The notes under the pieces were generated by a model, which saw only the letters and a program-made list of their open reading frames with translations, was not told the DNA's origin and did no database searches. This document shows, piece after piece, positions 1 through 12,691 of a DNA stretch of 64,000 bases. The position numbers and the translations under genes were made by a program. Numbering within the stretch: position 1 is the first letter of the stretch; every line of letters begins with the position of its first letter. The DNA comes from Trochalopteron elliotii. Lineage: Eukaryota > Chordata > Aves > Passeriformes > Leiothrichidae. Location of the stretch: assembly GCA_024734555.1 (NCBI GenBank), contig JANPWX010000008.1:6803652-6867651 (forward strand), read 5' to 3'.

Positions 1-1094
1 GGGGTCACAGCAAAGCATCAAGTGGAATTACTTACAGATCATTCCTTCTCTTTTTCATTTTTTAGTAGTTTTTTTCCCTATTTGTGGTTATTTACCTCAC
101 CTTTTTAAGTTTCTGGCAATAATTTAGAAAGGATTCTACACACAGTGATAAATATCCTTTATTAAACTTGCAGAAGTAACACTAATTCAGCCATCTCCTT
201 AGTAGGCACGTGGGTAGGTGAGTTGATTTTTTTTAGTGTGCTTCTAATATATTGTGGTTTTATGGGTTATTGTTTGAACTTTGAAAAAAATCAAGTGGAA
301 AACAGAAGTCCTCTCATGTAGCACACCCTTCCATTGTGCCAAGGCATGATGCAGCACAATGACCATACATATCCATGTCACAAAACTTTTCCCTTGGGTG
401 AGCAAAGTGGCACAAATAATAGGTTGCAAATCTCCATGTGTCCAGCACTTGAAAGGGACAGGATGTTTTGCTAGGGCCTTGCAGAAAGGTTTTTCCACAG
501 AAGAGTTATGAGATTCAACAAATCAAAGTTCAGTTCTAAGCTGCAGAGAAACATCCAGCACCTCTTGTTTTCACCCAACTCAATTTTCCCCAGCACATTC
601 CCCTCTTTATGTGAGTTTATATAGTTCCCAGATTTCTCAGCTCACTTCTGCTGCTTACCAGTTTTGTGTCCGATGCTTTTTCTCAGCTTTTCAGTCCAGC
701 TTGGTCTGTCTCTCAACCCATTTGGTTTCCTCATAGTTCCTGAATACTGGGATGAGCAAATCCATCCACTGTGCTGCTGCACAGCCTGCCATAGCCTCTC
801 ACAGGCAGGAAGCAAGGCTGCTGGAAAAGTCCTGCTGAGCTGGCATATTCCTTTGGAGGTGACATTGTCAGGAAATCCAACTCCTCAGATCCCTGGGGTC
901 TGAATTAGTGCAGCCAGGGGGGGTTACTGATTTATTATGGAGCCCGGCTAGGTGAGGTCTTTGAAGGAGCTGCAACAAATGCACTCCTTATTCAAACTCT
1001 TCTGTTCATGAGTAAAGATTTTGTTTAAGAAAAGCTTCATGGAATATACTGCAGTGCTTCAAATTAGATTTAAGAGCCTGCCATATTTAAATAT
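1..1094. other. Non-coding, nothing recognised
   Basis: Unique-looking sequence with only short chance reading frames on both strands. It is probably upstream or 5' intronic to BMPR1B. Confidence 0.5.
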
Positions 1095-1320
1095 CACAGA
1101 ATGGTTTGGTTTGGAAGGGACCTTAAAGATCATCTAGTTCCAACTGCCACCTCTGCTGTGGGTAGGGACACCTTTCACTAGACCAGGTGGCTCAAACCCT
1201 ATCCAACTTGGCCTTGAACATTTCCAGGCATGGAGCATCTGCAGCTACTTTGGCAACCTGTTTTCAGTGCCTCACCACCCATGTTGCTTCCCAATACTTT
1301 TGAAAGTCTCTAGGTTTGTG
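1095..1320 (-). repeat. CR1 LINE 3'-end fragment
   Basis: On the + strand it starts CACAGAATGG and runs through AAGGGACCTTAAAGATCATC, CACTAGACCAGG and CCTTGAACATTTCCAGG. This is the typical 3' untranslated end of avian CR1 elements read in reverse, so the element lies on the minus strand. No coding part remains. Confidence 0.9.
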
Positions 1321-3197
1321 TGCCCCTGATAAAAGTAAAGGTCTTAGGAGAAAAAAAAAAGAATCTATGAACACTTTAAACAATTTTTTCTTTGGACTCA
1401 CATTATCAGTATTTTAGGAGTAATGGAAATCTCATGGCAATGTGTGCATCCAAGATTGGAATTTCAGTTTAAATCAAAGTGCTTTTTTCTCATTTTTTCA
1501 AAATTTTTCCAATAATGCTCAGTATAGCACTGGAATGGCTTATGCTTTGTAGCCTTTGGCATGTGGTTCATTGCTCAGGTTATGTTGGTAGCACCCTCCT
1601 GACCATTCATTTCGACAGGAGGGAGAAACTCAGAGTCTTACAGGATCAGGTTGTTCTTTGGATGTTTTTTGTATTCCTGTAATGCCTAATGCCACCTGGC
1701 AGAGATTTTTTACTTTGATATATGTTGTCAAAGTGAAAAGGGATGTTTCTGCTGCTGTTTACCGTCAGCTGTTGGGGATGTTAACTCGGCTGTTTCAGGG
1801 AGGGTGTTTGCCTTTCTCTGCCACTTTCATCTCTTGATTCTAAGAAAGGAATTTTTTACTTAGGCAAAACATAGCCTTTCCCTGTTGGCAGCTGGGAGAA
1901 TGAGGATTAAGTTCTCTAAACAAAGCTCAGTGCCCTTGTCAGGTCTCTCTTTTCAGAAGGTCTCCATAGCTATAGTAATCAAAAGGCAGATTTCAGGCAG
2001 AGAATTCCTTCGAAACACCTGCTGGATGGAGCTGAACACAGTATCCCTGAAGTGTATTGTGCTCTAACAGTGTGTCCTCTTTGGAAATTTCCCCTGAAAT
2101 TCACTGGACACAGACCATAAGGAAATACAAGACACTTCTGCAACACTGTGAGCACTTGGTGTCTGTTTCCTTAACCTCCCTGAGAAGACGCATGGAGGAA
2201 CTCCTTGCAGTAGCATTTTTCCTCTCTGTTTTTAAACATTCTTTTGCCTGTTAGGGATCCAGGTTGTAAGGAAAATGTTATTCTTATTAATAAAGAACTG
2301 ATATTATAAAAGCCTGGCAGCTTGAGTCCAGCTGAGTTGACTGGTGGCTCTTTGTCTCCTCTCTTGCGCATGGCCCTTGTTGGCTTGACTACGTGTCATC
2401 TTCTTTCACACTAGAGGGCAAATACTACTTTTCACCTTCCCCTATAAATTAACAATTCAGTTGCATATACATGGTAATTCTCTGCTAAATACAAAGTTCT
2501 CCAGCTGTGCACAAAGAACATAAAGCTTTGGAAAGCAAAATTTTACTGTTCTAACAACCAAAACCCCGACTGGCAGAAGCTGCTACTTGCAAGAGATCTC
2601 ATAGACTGAATAGGGGAAGACATGGTAAATTGTGTCATTTGTTACAGCTTCGGTTTGACTCATTTGAAAAATCAAGGGAATTTATAAAGTAGCTTTATAT
2701 TTTGAAATACTGATTAGCCTTTTGGAAAAGAAAGAAAAAAAAAGGCTTGTATAAATGAAATTGAACATCTTCCTAGGGAAATAGCATTAAACAATTAAAG
2801 GTCTGGAGGCAAATGTGATATGGATTTTCTTATTTGAAAGAGATGTTTTCTTGCCTGCATTAAAAATAATATCAGAGGAGAGTAGGAAACAGGAATAGAG
2901 TCAGAGAGTGATTTTTAATGCTGCTTTGTTCTTCTGAGATTGAGCTGTTATGATCAGAGAAACACGCTGCAATGTTTGAAGTGTAATAAAAATATGTTTT
3001 AATTTAACTTAAGGCTTGCTACAACTTTTGAGTCTCCAGAGCGAAAAAACCCCAAAATACTGTAGTCTCTTTACTTCCAAAGATTCAGTGTCTCTTCAAA
3101 ACAATTTTCCCCTGAGATCCTTAGCAATTCTTTAGCTGTTTTCCTTTTTTTTTTTTTTTTTTTAAACTTCTCTTTGGAGAGAACAGTCTGGGACAGA
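1321..3197. other. Non-coding, nothing recognised
   Basis: AT-rich unique sequence with a poly-T run of about 19 nt at 3145-3163. No exon with supporting features was seen. Confidence 0.45.
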
Positions 3198-3266
3198 GGG
3201 TTTGGAATTGGATGAGCTTTAAGATCTTTAAGGTCCCTTACAATTCAAACCATTTTATGATTCTAG
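3198..3266 (+). repeat. Short CR1 LINE 3' terminus
   Basis: It ends with CTTTAAGGTCCCTTACAATT followed by CAAACCATTTTATGATTCTA. This is the CR1 3' end in the sense direction, about 70 nt and diverged. Confidence 0.8.
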
Positions 3267-5215
3267 TATTTCAGACTGTCACCAAGACTGGTGCTTCAAC
3301 TGATCTAACTTCTGTTCATATTCTGATGTGAATATGATAATGGGAACAGTATTGTTGGAATCTTGGAATTCCAGTGATGGAATTGTCTTGATAAGAACTC
3401 AGTGGAGGATAGGTCTTTTGGCTTGGTGAGCAATTAACAGTAATACGGAGTCTCAGTAATACCATAATATGTGTTTTATGAATGTTATATTGCAACATTT
3501 TGGGTTTAGATTATTTTCTTTATTGTTAGAATTTCAATGTTATGAAATTAAAAAGTAAAATTACATTAAAAGAATTTTTATATACTAAAAATTAAGAGAT
3601 ATAGATTCAGTTTTTGAATGAGTTGAATTTACATTTTGAGGTAAATTTGTAAAGAGTGACAGAGAGTAAGTCTGCAAAGAACTTTGAATTGTCTTGGCTG
3701 TCCCTCCACCTGAAGGCGCTGTACCTAAACCATTTCTGACACCCATTTGTCTAATAATTTTTTAAACCTTTGGGAAGAAATGTTTATTCTTGTACCTCTG
3801 TAAACAATCTGTTGGCATTCTTTGTCAGGGTTTCAAAGAAAACTTGATCTTCTGAGATGTCTGACATCTCAGTGTTCAAATTTCAGCCTTTGTTTCCCAC
3901 TTTGTGCAAGTGCACATAGAGCAGGGCTGCATTTCTTCTGTCTTTGCAGAGGCTTTTTACTTATTTCAGAGCTGTTACCTCGTGGCCCTTGTAGATTTAA
4001 CAAATCTCACAACTGTAATCTGTCCTCATAATTAATTGTTTTCAAATTGGTGAAGGTAGTTTTTGTGATGTTCTGGATTTGTTTTTCACAAGTTTTTCTG
4101 CCCTGGGAGCGATGCTGCCCAAAGCACAACACTGCTCTTAAAGTGAATTTCCTGCCCTGAGCAGGAGGCTTGTTTATGCTTTCTTACACAGAACAGACTG
4201 TTGATATCTCCTGATGCTGTAACTGCTTTCTCATAAATTATTACACTGATGACTCACATTAAGTCAGTGACCTCCTGTCTGATGCTGTAGATTATTGACT
4301 AGCCAGTTATTCTCCATGTTGCATTTGTGTGCCAAATTATGACAGTTCATTATTTGGAGTCGTCCTTACTGAATTTGTGGTGTGTCAGAAATGTCTCATA
4401 TGGATTTGTCATCAGTGCACATTGTTCCTGTTGCTAATAATTGCTGCTATTTTTACAGATGGTTTGTGAGCAGGTCGAAATTACCGAATATAATAGTGTC
4501 GGCAGCAGCACGTGGAAATACATCCTCAGTGCTGCCCAGGGGAGGGAGCTGGAGTTGGCAGGTGGTAGTGGGGATGGGGGGAAACTGTCCTGCTGCTTCT
4601 TCTGCTAGGGAATTAGGAAAAAATTGGATGGGTGGCTGGGACCACTGCTGCTCTTGCTCTGGTCGGTGTCTCTGCCCCCATTCCCATGTGAGCAGTTCCA
4701 GCAAGCCTGAATTTCTGTGGCTCACATGTAGACAGCCTTTCATGCAAGAGGGCCAGTGAGTGCTTCCCCCATCATGGGATTGATTCAGTCCTGAAGAAGT
4801 TCCCTGCAGACCTTTATTGCTGAAAGAACAGTAATGTGAGTTTTTTTTGAAAAAGGCAGGTTGTGCTTGGCCGGGGAAGGAAGAGCATTGGTTGGCAAGA
4901 AGACTTGGTGGTTCATCCAGACCTCAACTTTCATTTAAGCTGCTCAAAACGTGGAACAAGCGTTAACTGCTGCAGTGATGCCTCCCCGACCTCATGGTGA
5001 GTGTGAAATGATGCATTATTTGCTGTCTTACAGCTAGTTCAATTGCAGAAGATGGGAGCTTGAACTGTAAAACTCCTGAAAGACACCTTTGCATGAAGAC
5101 ATGTTCATTCTGAATATTTGATAAGATTATTTTTCCTTTATCTGTGAAGTATCCAGTGCTCAGCTGTGTGCAGAGAACAACTCCACTTGGAGAGGCTGAT
5201 GCCGAACCCCTGCTG

Positions 5216-5233
5216 CAGCAGCAGCAGCAGCAG
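5216..5233 (+). repeat. (CAG)6 triplet run with CTG flanks
   Basis: Six CAG units bounded by GCTG on the left and CTGC on the right, giving a short self-complementary segment. Confidence 0.85.
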
Positions 5234-8200
5234 CTGCTCTTTGCTGTGCATTCCTGGAGTCAGGTGCTGCTGCCCCATCCCTGTTGTGCTCAGGGAGGGA
5301 CTGCCCCTCTGGCACGGAGAGAGCCTGGCTGTCTCACAGGATGTGGAGGGAGATCAGTGCTGTGGCTGCTTCGTGTCATCCGCAATTTCACATGTCAGTA
5401 TTCTCACTAACCTTTTCAAATAATACCAAGAATATATGATTGACATCTGAAACAACACGTTTGTTCTTAGCAGCAAAGACTAGACCCAGAGTAACTTATT
5501 GTAAAGTTCTGTTTCCACCAGACAGTGATCTATATTGAAGCTTATTAAAGTCATGTGTTCAATTTTTTCATAATTGCCCCCATTCAAACTATGGCAGGCA
5601 GCCAGTAAAGCACTAAGTGGAAGTTTCTGTCAGTCCACCTGTCTTTCTGTAGCTAACGAAGTGTGCCGGTTTTTGTCTTGTAGACGTTACACAATTCATT
5701 GTCAGAGGAACTTGTTATATATAGACTTAAAATAAATTAGTTCGAGACAAGGCCAAAGCCATTCAGCTCTACTTCTTTGTGTAGCAAGTCATGTATTTAT
5801 TATACAGAGTGACACATTAATACTTTGTTTGGGTGGAGAGCTTATTCTTAAACAAGAACAGGCAATTCTGGTTCTTGGCCATATCCATCTGTTAAATGTC
5901 TGGTTAAAAAGGACGACATCCTGTGTAGCATGGGTTTCATCAAGGGCACGCACCAATCTGGATTATGGGCTCTGCTACTTTCATTGATGGCTTAGTTGGA
6001 AGCTCTTCAGGGGAAGAGCAAGGGTTGCCGTGTTTTCAGGCCCTTGTCCTCTGCTAAAGCCCAATTTTCAGCAGAGGTTTCCTTTTGCTACACTTCAAAG
6101 CATAGGAGAACATCAGCAATTGGCTCCCATTAGCCCCCTTGGAGAAGTGGGAAATTAATTTTACAGTCTTCCAGGGTATAAAGTCTTCTAGGAAATAAAA
6201 GGAGGTTTTAAGCTTACTACTCCTGATCTCTATGAGTAACAAGTATGCAGCTTATCAAACCTGTAATTAATCCACAGTTGGAAGAGCTTCCAGGATAGAA
6301 ACTTGACTGCAGGAGAAGCAATGCTAACAAAGTAAAAGAAAAAAAAAACTGTCCTGTTTTCTATCAGGGCAATTAATCTTGAAAATTTTCTTTGCCTGTG
6401 AGGAGATTGGCAAAGACAGCTGTTGCTTCATCCTGGAAAATGGCCCAAAAAAGGTCTGCATAGAAAGATCTTGCAGTGATTTCATTATAAGCAGTAAGTT
6501 TAGCAGCTTTCTGGATTTTCCTTTATTCTGCTGTAAGATTCAGGTGTGCTGGCACATAGTCATAGAAGGAAATGAGCAAGCCAGCAACTTGGCTTTCTGG
6601 CCATTAGCAGTGAAATGCTTCTGGATGAGCTAAGACAATTGTTCAGTTGAGTGATCTCAGAGTAAGGCTGACACCTTCATTTTGGTGATACCCAACCTGT
6701 CAGCACATGTTTTCCTTGTCCAGCCAGTTTGTGAGCAGCAGAGTGCGGTGTCTGGTCAAGCCTGAGGGGGAATAAAACTTAGCCTCCCTTGGATAAACTT
6801 TAGGCTGCCCCTGATTGCTGTTACAGAGAACCTCTTTTATTAACAGCTCTCCTGGAGTTTTTCTGATTTGTTTTCTCTGTTCACCTTCCTAAGAAAGGTT
6901 AACACAAGCTTCTCCCTTCAGAATCTTGCCTCTTTTAGGCCTTTCGATTAAGAATCTTCAGCAAATCTCAAATTTTTAAGGAATTTATATACAAGGATGC
7001 AATTCACCTTCATTCTGTGTATTGCTAGCTCTGTTTTTGTTGGTGGGAAACTTGGGAAAGAGAAGAAAGGAAAGGAAGGAGGAGAGGAAAGGAAAGTTGA
7101 AGAGGTTGCCAATGGTTAAATTTTTGCAATGGGTTAATTCTTGCTGAGATGGGGTGTATGGCTCATGTCAGATGACTGGACATATGACTTGTCCTCTGCT
7201 TGATGCGTTTTCTGGTTCTAGATGTTTTTGCAGGCTGGATTAACTTCTGTGACCTGTTTTTTCAGGGTGAACATAAATGTGATTCAGACAATGTTAGACC
7301 TAATCAGGATTAGCTCCTTTGTTATTTTGCCTACGAGGATGATTGAGGTGACAGTTTACTGTTTGATAGATAGGACAAAACACTGCAGGGTAAATTTACA
7401 CACAATTAAATCCAGCTGCTTTTCCCAGCTATGCAGAAACTTGTCTTTTATTCCAGTCTACAGCATGCACATTCAGGCAGCATGCAGAAGAGATGGGATA
7501 TAATCTCCCATCTTTGCCCATGCAACAACATTCATGCTCCTGTGGAATATCTGGGTCTCAATATATGCACATTAATTGCATTGGATGGTTGGAAAAAACA
7601 TCCTGATATATTGATGATATATTAAATAATCTGAAGACTCTTGAGAAATTAAATACTAACATTTCTTCATTCTGTTCAGTACCTGGAGAATGGTCTCTAC
7701 AAAACAGCGTAAAAGGGCCTTACCAATGTATCTCATTTTAACTGAACAAGCATTATTTGTTTAAGGTTTTTCACACCACTCTACTGTTGGGTTCTTTCAT
7801 CACAATAATGCTTCCTTAGATCATCTGTTGGTTTATACCTTCTGAAGGAAATGCCAGAGCTTCATTTTCAACACCTCCCACAGTATTTTTCACTGTTTTC
7901 TATATACTGAATGTGTCTGCTTGCAGATGTGTCCATCAGCATCTATTCAATATATGAGAAACAGCCCTGGACTTGAAGGCTGCACTTCTGTCAGCACTTA
8001 GAAGACTGAGATGAGAACTGGAGTCTCACTTGAAAAGATACAGTGGAGACATGAGTGGCAGTTTAAAGCCCAAGTGGTTAGACTCAGAAGTTTCTCACCC
8101 CAAATTGTCATTGTTTCAAGCATTTTTAAAATCATGAAATAATAGATAGTATTTATTGTACGAAATCCCAGCAAAGGCCATCTATCCTCATACAAAAGTA

Positions 8201-11200
8201 GTCCTAGTGAGAAACAAAAGGCAGTATTTTGACTGAGAGCTTTTCACCTCTTCTGTTGAATAAAGGTGAACTTCTGGGAGACAGAAAGGTGGTAATGGAG
8301 AAAGGATTCAAATAGCTGTTTTGCCTCTGATCTATAGAGCATGGAAGTAAATCCTACTGCCAGACACTTGAAACTAACCCCCAACATATTGAATCCATTC
8401 TTTTCTGCACCTTCACTGCTGTTTTTCACACAGTTGGCAACAAGATGGTTGAAGTGCAGACACGTATCCAGTGTGAGCAAATTTCATTTATAATGCTATT
8501 ACAATGGGCATTTTACTTACAAACACCAGTTTTCAGGTTTTGACTTCCATTTAAAGTTACATAAATGAAGGTTAATATCTGAGCTGGTGAATAAAGAGGG
8601 GTTTTCTTTGTGGGTGGTTTTTGGCAAAATTTAACTCTCATTCTAGTGAGATTTTCTTTAGTCTTTTTGTATTATTCTGTGGGGAACAACATTCATGCAG
8701 TCTTATCCTAGCAGGATATACTAATGCAAAGTACAGATCTCTATGGAGAATGAAGACTGTTGCATGAGTTGGTCCCATTCTCAGGGACAAATATTTATGA
8801 AAAATAGTATAGTACGCATTCAAAGTGAACCTGTAGATTCCCTTTGCAGCACTACTCACTGCAGTCGGTAGCAATTACTTAAGATTTGCCCCACAGATTT
8901 TACGTGTTCTCTACCTAAATATTTGTTCCGTACTAACAGCAAAATATCCTATGGAATGTTGCTCGTGACTGACATTTTGAACACTGTTGAAAGACAGGGA
9001 AAACAAAGCTGGGCATCTGATACATTCTAATCTTGAAAAGGTATTTAATACCCTGAAAATGTTACTGAAAAATGTATTTCTGTTGGTTTAAGTAATGACC
9101 CTGCCAGGTGGGCTGAAAGCAGAGGAGACGGAAAAGGAGTTACAAGTGGTTGTTAACAGTAGTGTGCTATGTGAAGCATGCTGAAGTTACCCTTAAAAGT
9201 CCAAACTGGGGATGAGGCTTGCTGCCAGAACTGCAGAGCTTTTCTTAAGGCCGCCCTGTAGCATGGTAGAGACTAACACATTAGGACTGCCATTTAATCT
9301 GTGCTAAATTTGTCTAATATTTAATGGTGAAGCTTACAGTTATTTTACTAGCACATGCAGACTGTATTAGCTTGTAGCCATGTTGTACAGAGGGTTTGAA
9401 AGCCATCTCTAAACCTTCTCCTTCAATTCTAAACTCAAGCAGCCCTGTGCTAATAGAAATGAAGATGTGGTGGAAGGGAAAATGAGCTGCCCTAAGAAGT
9501 TTGCATGGTGTGTGAAACAATGCACACTGCAGCACAGCAATGGGAGAGGAGACATGATCCTTAGCCAGCCTTGTTTCTACATCCCACCTGTATGCTACGT
9601 TAGTTATTTCCTTCTCTCTTCCTTGCTATCTCTTAATAAATAAATAGAAAGAAGCGCAGTCAAGCCTGCACACAGTAGAATGTTTTGAAAAGGCTTGAAT
9701 GATTTGCTCTGAAGTTTGCTACTGAAGGAGAGTTACTGGACAATTCCCTTCCTCTCAAAATGCCACTTTTCTGTGATTCCGTGGGAAATATGTGGTCTGT
9801 CCTACATGATACTTTTTATCCGGCAGGGCTGGCCCCAGCTGTGGCTTAAACCCTTGTTTCACCTCTGGGATTTTAATCGTCAGTGTGAAACTGCAGCCTC
9901 CTTGCGTTTAAAAAAAAATAAATAAAACATAAACAGAGTGTGGTTTGCGTTAAGCATTATTAAAATCCAGAATTACTTCTAAATGAGTCATTGATATCCT
10001 TGTGAGACCAAACGTCTGAGGTAAGTTTGTGGAATCTGGGTATTTTGCGAATTTCTGCTGCCTACTGCAACGAAGGCTTGAATACCGAGAGGATGGTGGA
10101 ATGCTGACTTGTTTTACCTAGGGCCAAGCAGATCACTTTATTTTCACATCTAAGTAGGTTTTTGTGAATTTTTCATCATAGTTGTAGGTATTTGACTGTC
10201 TCAGTCAAATACATGACTTCCTGTAAATTTTCTAAGTGCTGACTCTTCAGCATTTCCAGTTTTGGGAGAAAATACACTTGGCTTGCTCTTGCATTTCTTT
10301 TTAGTCTCATGTGTGACCTTAGCATCATATTAACATGTATAGATAGAATAGGAAATTCCCAATATTCTTTTTCATCATTATTCTTAATTTTTCTCCTAAA
10401 AAAATAGAAAGTGATATGATAGATAGAGCTGATTAGAAAGTTAAGACAATTAAAAAGCATAAGAAAATAAAGACTGGCAGAAAAATGTTTGGGTTTGGGC
10501 CCAGGGTACTCACAAATTTGAGTTACACTTGACTAATAGTTTCAACTAAGTAAGTGCAGGGTTTTTGAAATTGTGTGAGTACAGCTTGTTCTCAGTAAAA
10601 TGTAAATACTTTTCTTTCAAAATAACATTTCCATGTAAACACTGACTTAGCTCTAAGCAACAAACCCCAAAATACAGTGATTTCAAGAAGGAGTAAAAAA
10701 TTCTGAAAAGTAAACTAAATCATGTGGTCTGAACAATATGCATTCAAAATTACATGTACAGGTTGGCTGGAACTTCAATAACTTAATTGAAATAATATTT
10801 CCAGGTGTTTTTTTTTAGTAGTCTCCAAACGTGAAAATTCCTTACACAATCATTCTGAAGTTTTATTGTGAATAAACCCCAAATAAACACACCCCCACCA
10901 AAATACACAATGACTGGCAGAGAGACCATCCAGGGAGAATTATTGCAGAGGTGAGAGTGAAAAAGAGAGAGGGAGAGAAAGTACACAGCCTCCATGTGAA
11001 ACCAGATCACCCACATTTAGACTGGGAGATTTTCAAGGTTGCCTGATACTTCCATTCAAACTTCTCTGTAGGAGTGTCTTCTCTCTCTTGTCACAGCATT
11101 ATTGGTGAACTGAGTGCTTCAGGGATAATGCACTTGCTGTGCTGCTTTTCGGAGCTATTTTCAGCTTAAACAAAGCATCTCCCCTGCCGTAAATGCAGAT

Positions 11201-12679
11201 GCCTCAGTGGCTTTCCTCAAACAGCAACTTCCAGGCATCTCCTTCCAGGAGCGCCCTGCAGGAACGGGAAACACTTGCCTTATAAACAAACATGGCCCAG
11301 GGAGGCTTGCAAAAATAGCGTATGCTGAGGCAGGGTAAATAGTTTACATCTCCTTCAGCCTCTGGGTTGTGTCACAGAGATGCTGGTTGAAAGGGGAAAA
11401 TCTACTGCAGCCTGAAACACACATCTTTGGAACAGGAGGATGGAGAAATTGTGCTTTAGATATCTTTTCTGTGGAGAAAAAAGATCTTAACCAGCATCCT
11501 GCAGACCACAGCTGGCAGAAGAGCATCACTGTGTCTGGTTTTGGCAAGAGGCATCAAAACAGTACGCAGAGTTGAAGTGTTTCAGATAGTGTGTCCTATT
11601 TTTCTTTGCAAGGCACATACAGGAAAGTATTTGCTTTTAATTCATGTCTTTAATGAACACAAAGTGGAAAAATGAAATGTATGCAAACCATGGGAGTACA
11701 GCGTGTAACTCTCCTTTACTGCCTAAATGTAAACTGTCTGCCCATAGGCAAAGAAGAGCCAAAGATGCTTTAGAAATGTTTAGATATTTTGGAAGGATAG
11801 GTCCAGAAAATGATTCTTTGTCATTGTGTCTGTGTTATGTGGGAGGAAACGTTGGTGACTGGGTTTTGGTGGCTTAAATGGGAGGAGAGGACACCTGCCC
11901 AAGTTCCACCAGCCGCCAGTTTTTCTTTCTTTACAGCTTAAATTGGATTATTTAGGTTTCAATTTTCATCATTTGTTTAACAATAATTCTACACCTTAGG
12001 GAACTCCCAGCACATGTGATTTGGGACTAGAAATGTAGAGGTCCCCCAACACAGTTAGGGGTGGGGAAACACCTGCACATCCCTGCTGGCAGAGGAATTT
12101 TGACAGGGGTGTTTCTTTTGGCAAGAACTGCTCCCTGGCTGGTGTTCCTGTGGACGTGGAGTCCTTTGCCGATGATACCCTAATTGCTGCAGGGTGGGTT
12201 GAGAAGTTCATAAGCAGGGCTAATAGCTTGAGCACATTGTCCTCCATCTCTTCTCCTTGGATGAACCCTTGGACACCTTTTGTTGAGACAAAGCTGAGTG
12301 TCAGCCTGTTAAAATCTTCTGGCTGGCTTTATTGAGGAAAGGTTGGTCCTACTGTCAGACAGCCCTGTGATGTCATCTGGAGGATTTTGATGATCTTCTG
12401 CTGAGGAAAGTGGGAAGGAGTATTGACATGACTTTCTCCTAGAAAATGGTGGAAGTGACAGAAAGGAGACACTGGTGGGATGATCTGTGTCTGCTCTAGG
12501 GCAAATAAAACAACAAATATTGACATACAGAAAAACTTTGAAATTCTTCAGGGGATGGGGAAAAGATACTTCTAAGGGAAATTTTGTAGTGCCTCTGTTC
12601 TTTAACTGATCCTTCCCTGTTTCCACCACATCTCTAAGATGTCTGATTTTTGACAATTTTTCAATGGGGTGTTTCCTAG

Positions 12680-12691
12680 CCCCCCCCCCCC
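12680..12691 (+). repeat. Homopolymer run of 12 C
   Basis: Uninterrupted C run in otherwise AT-rich DNA. Its length is likely to be unstable in sequencing. Confidence 0.85.

Noticed and set aside
5216..5233. CAG repeat as a coding polyglutamine tract
   Set aside because: Only six units, in a short frame with no recognisable protein. It lies in upstream non-coding DNA.
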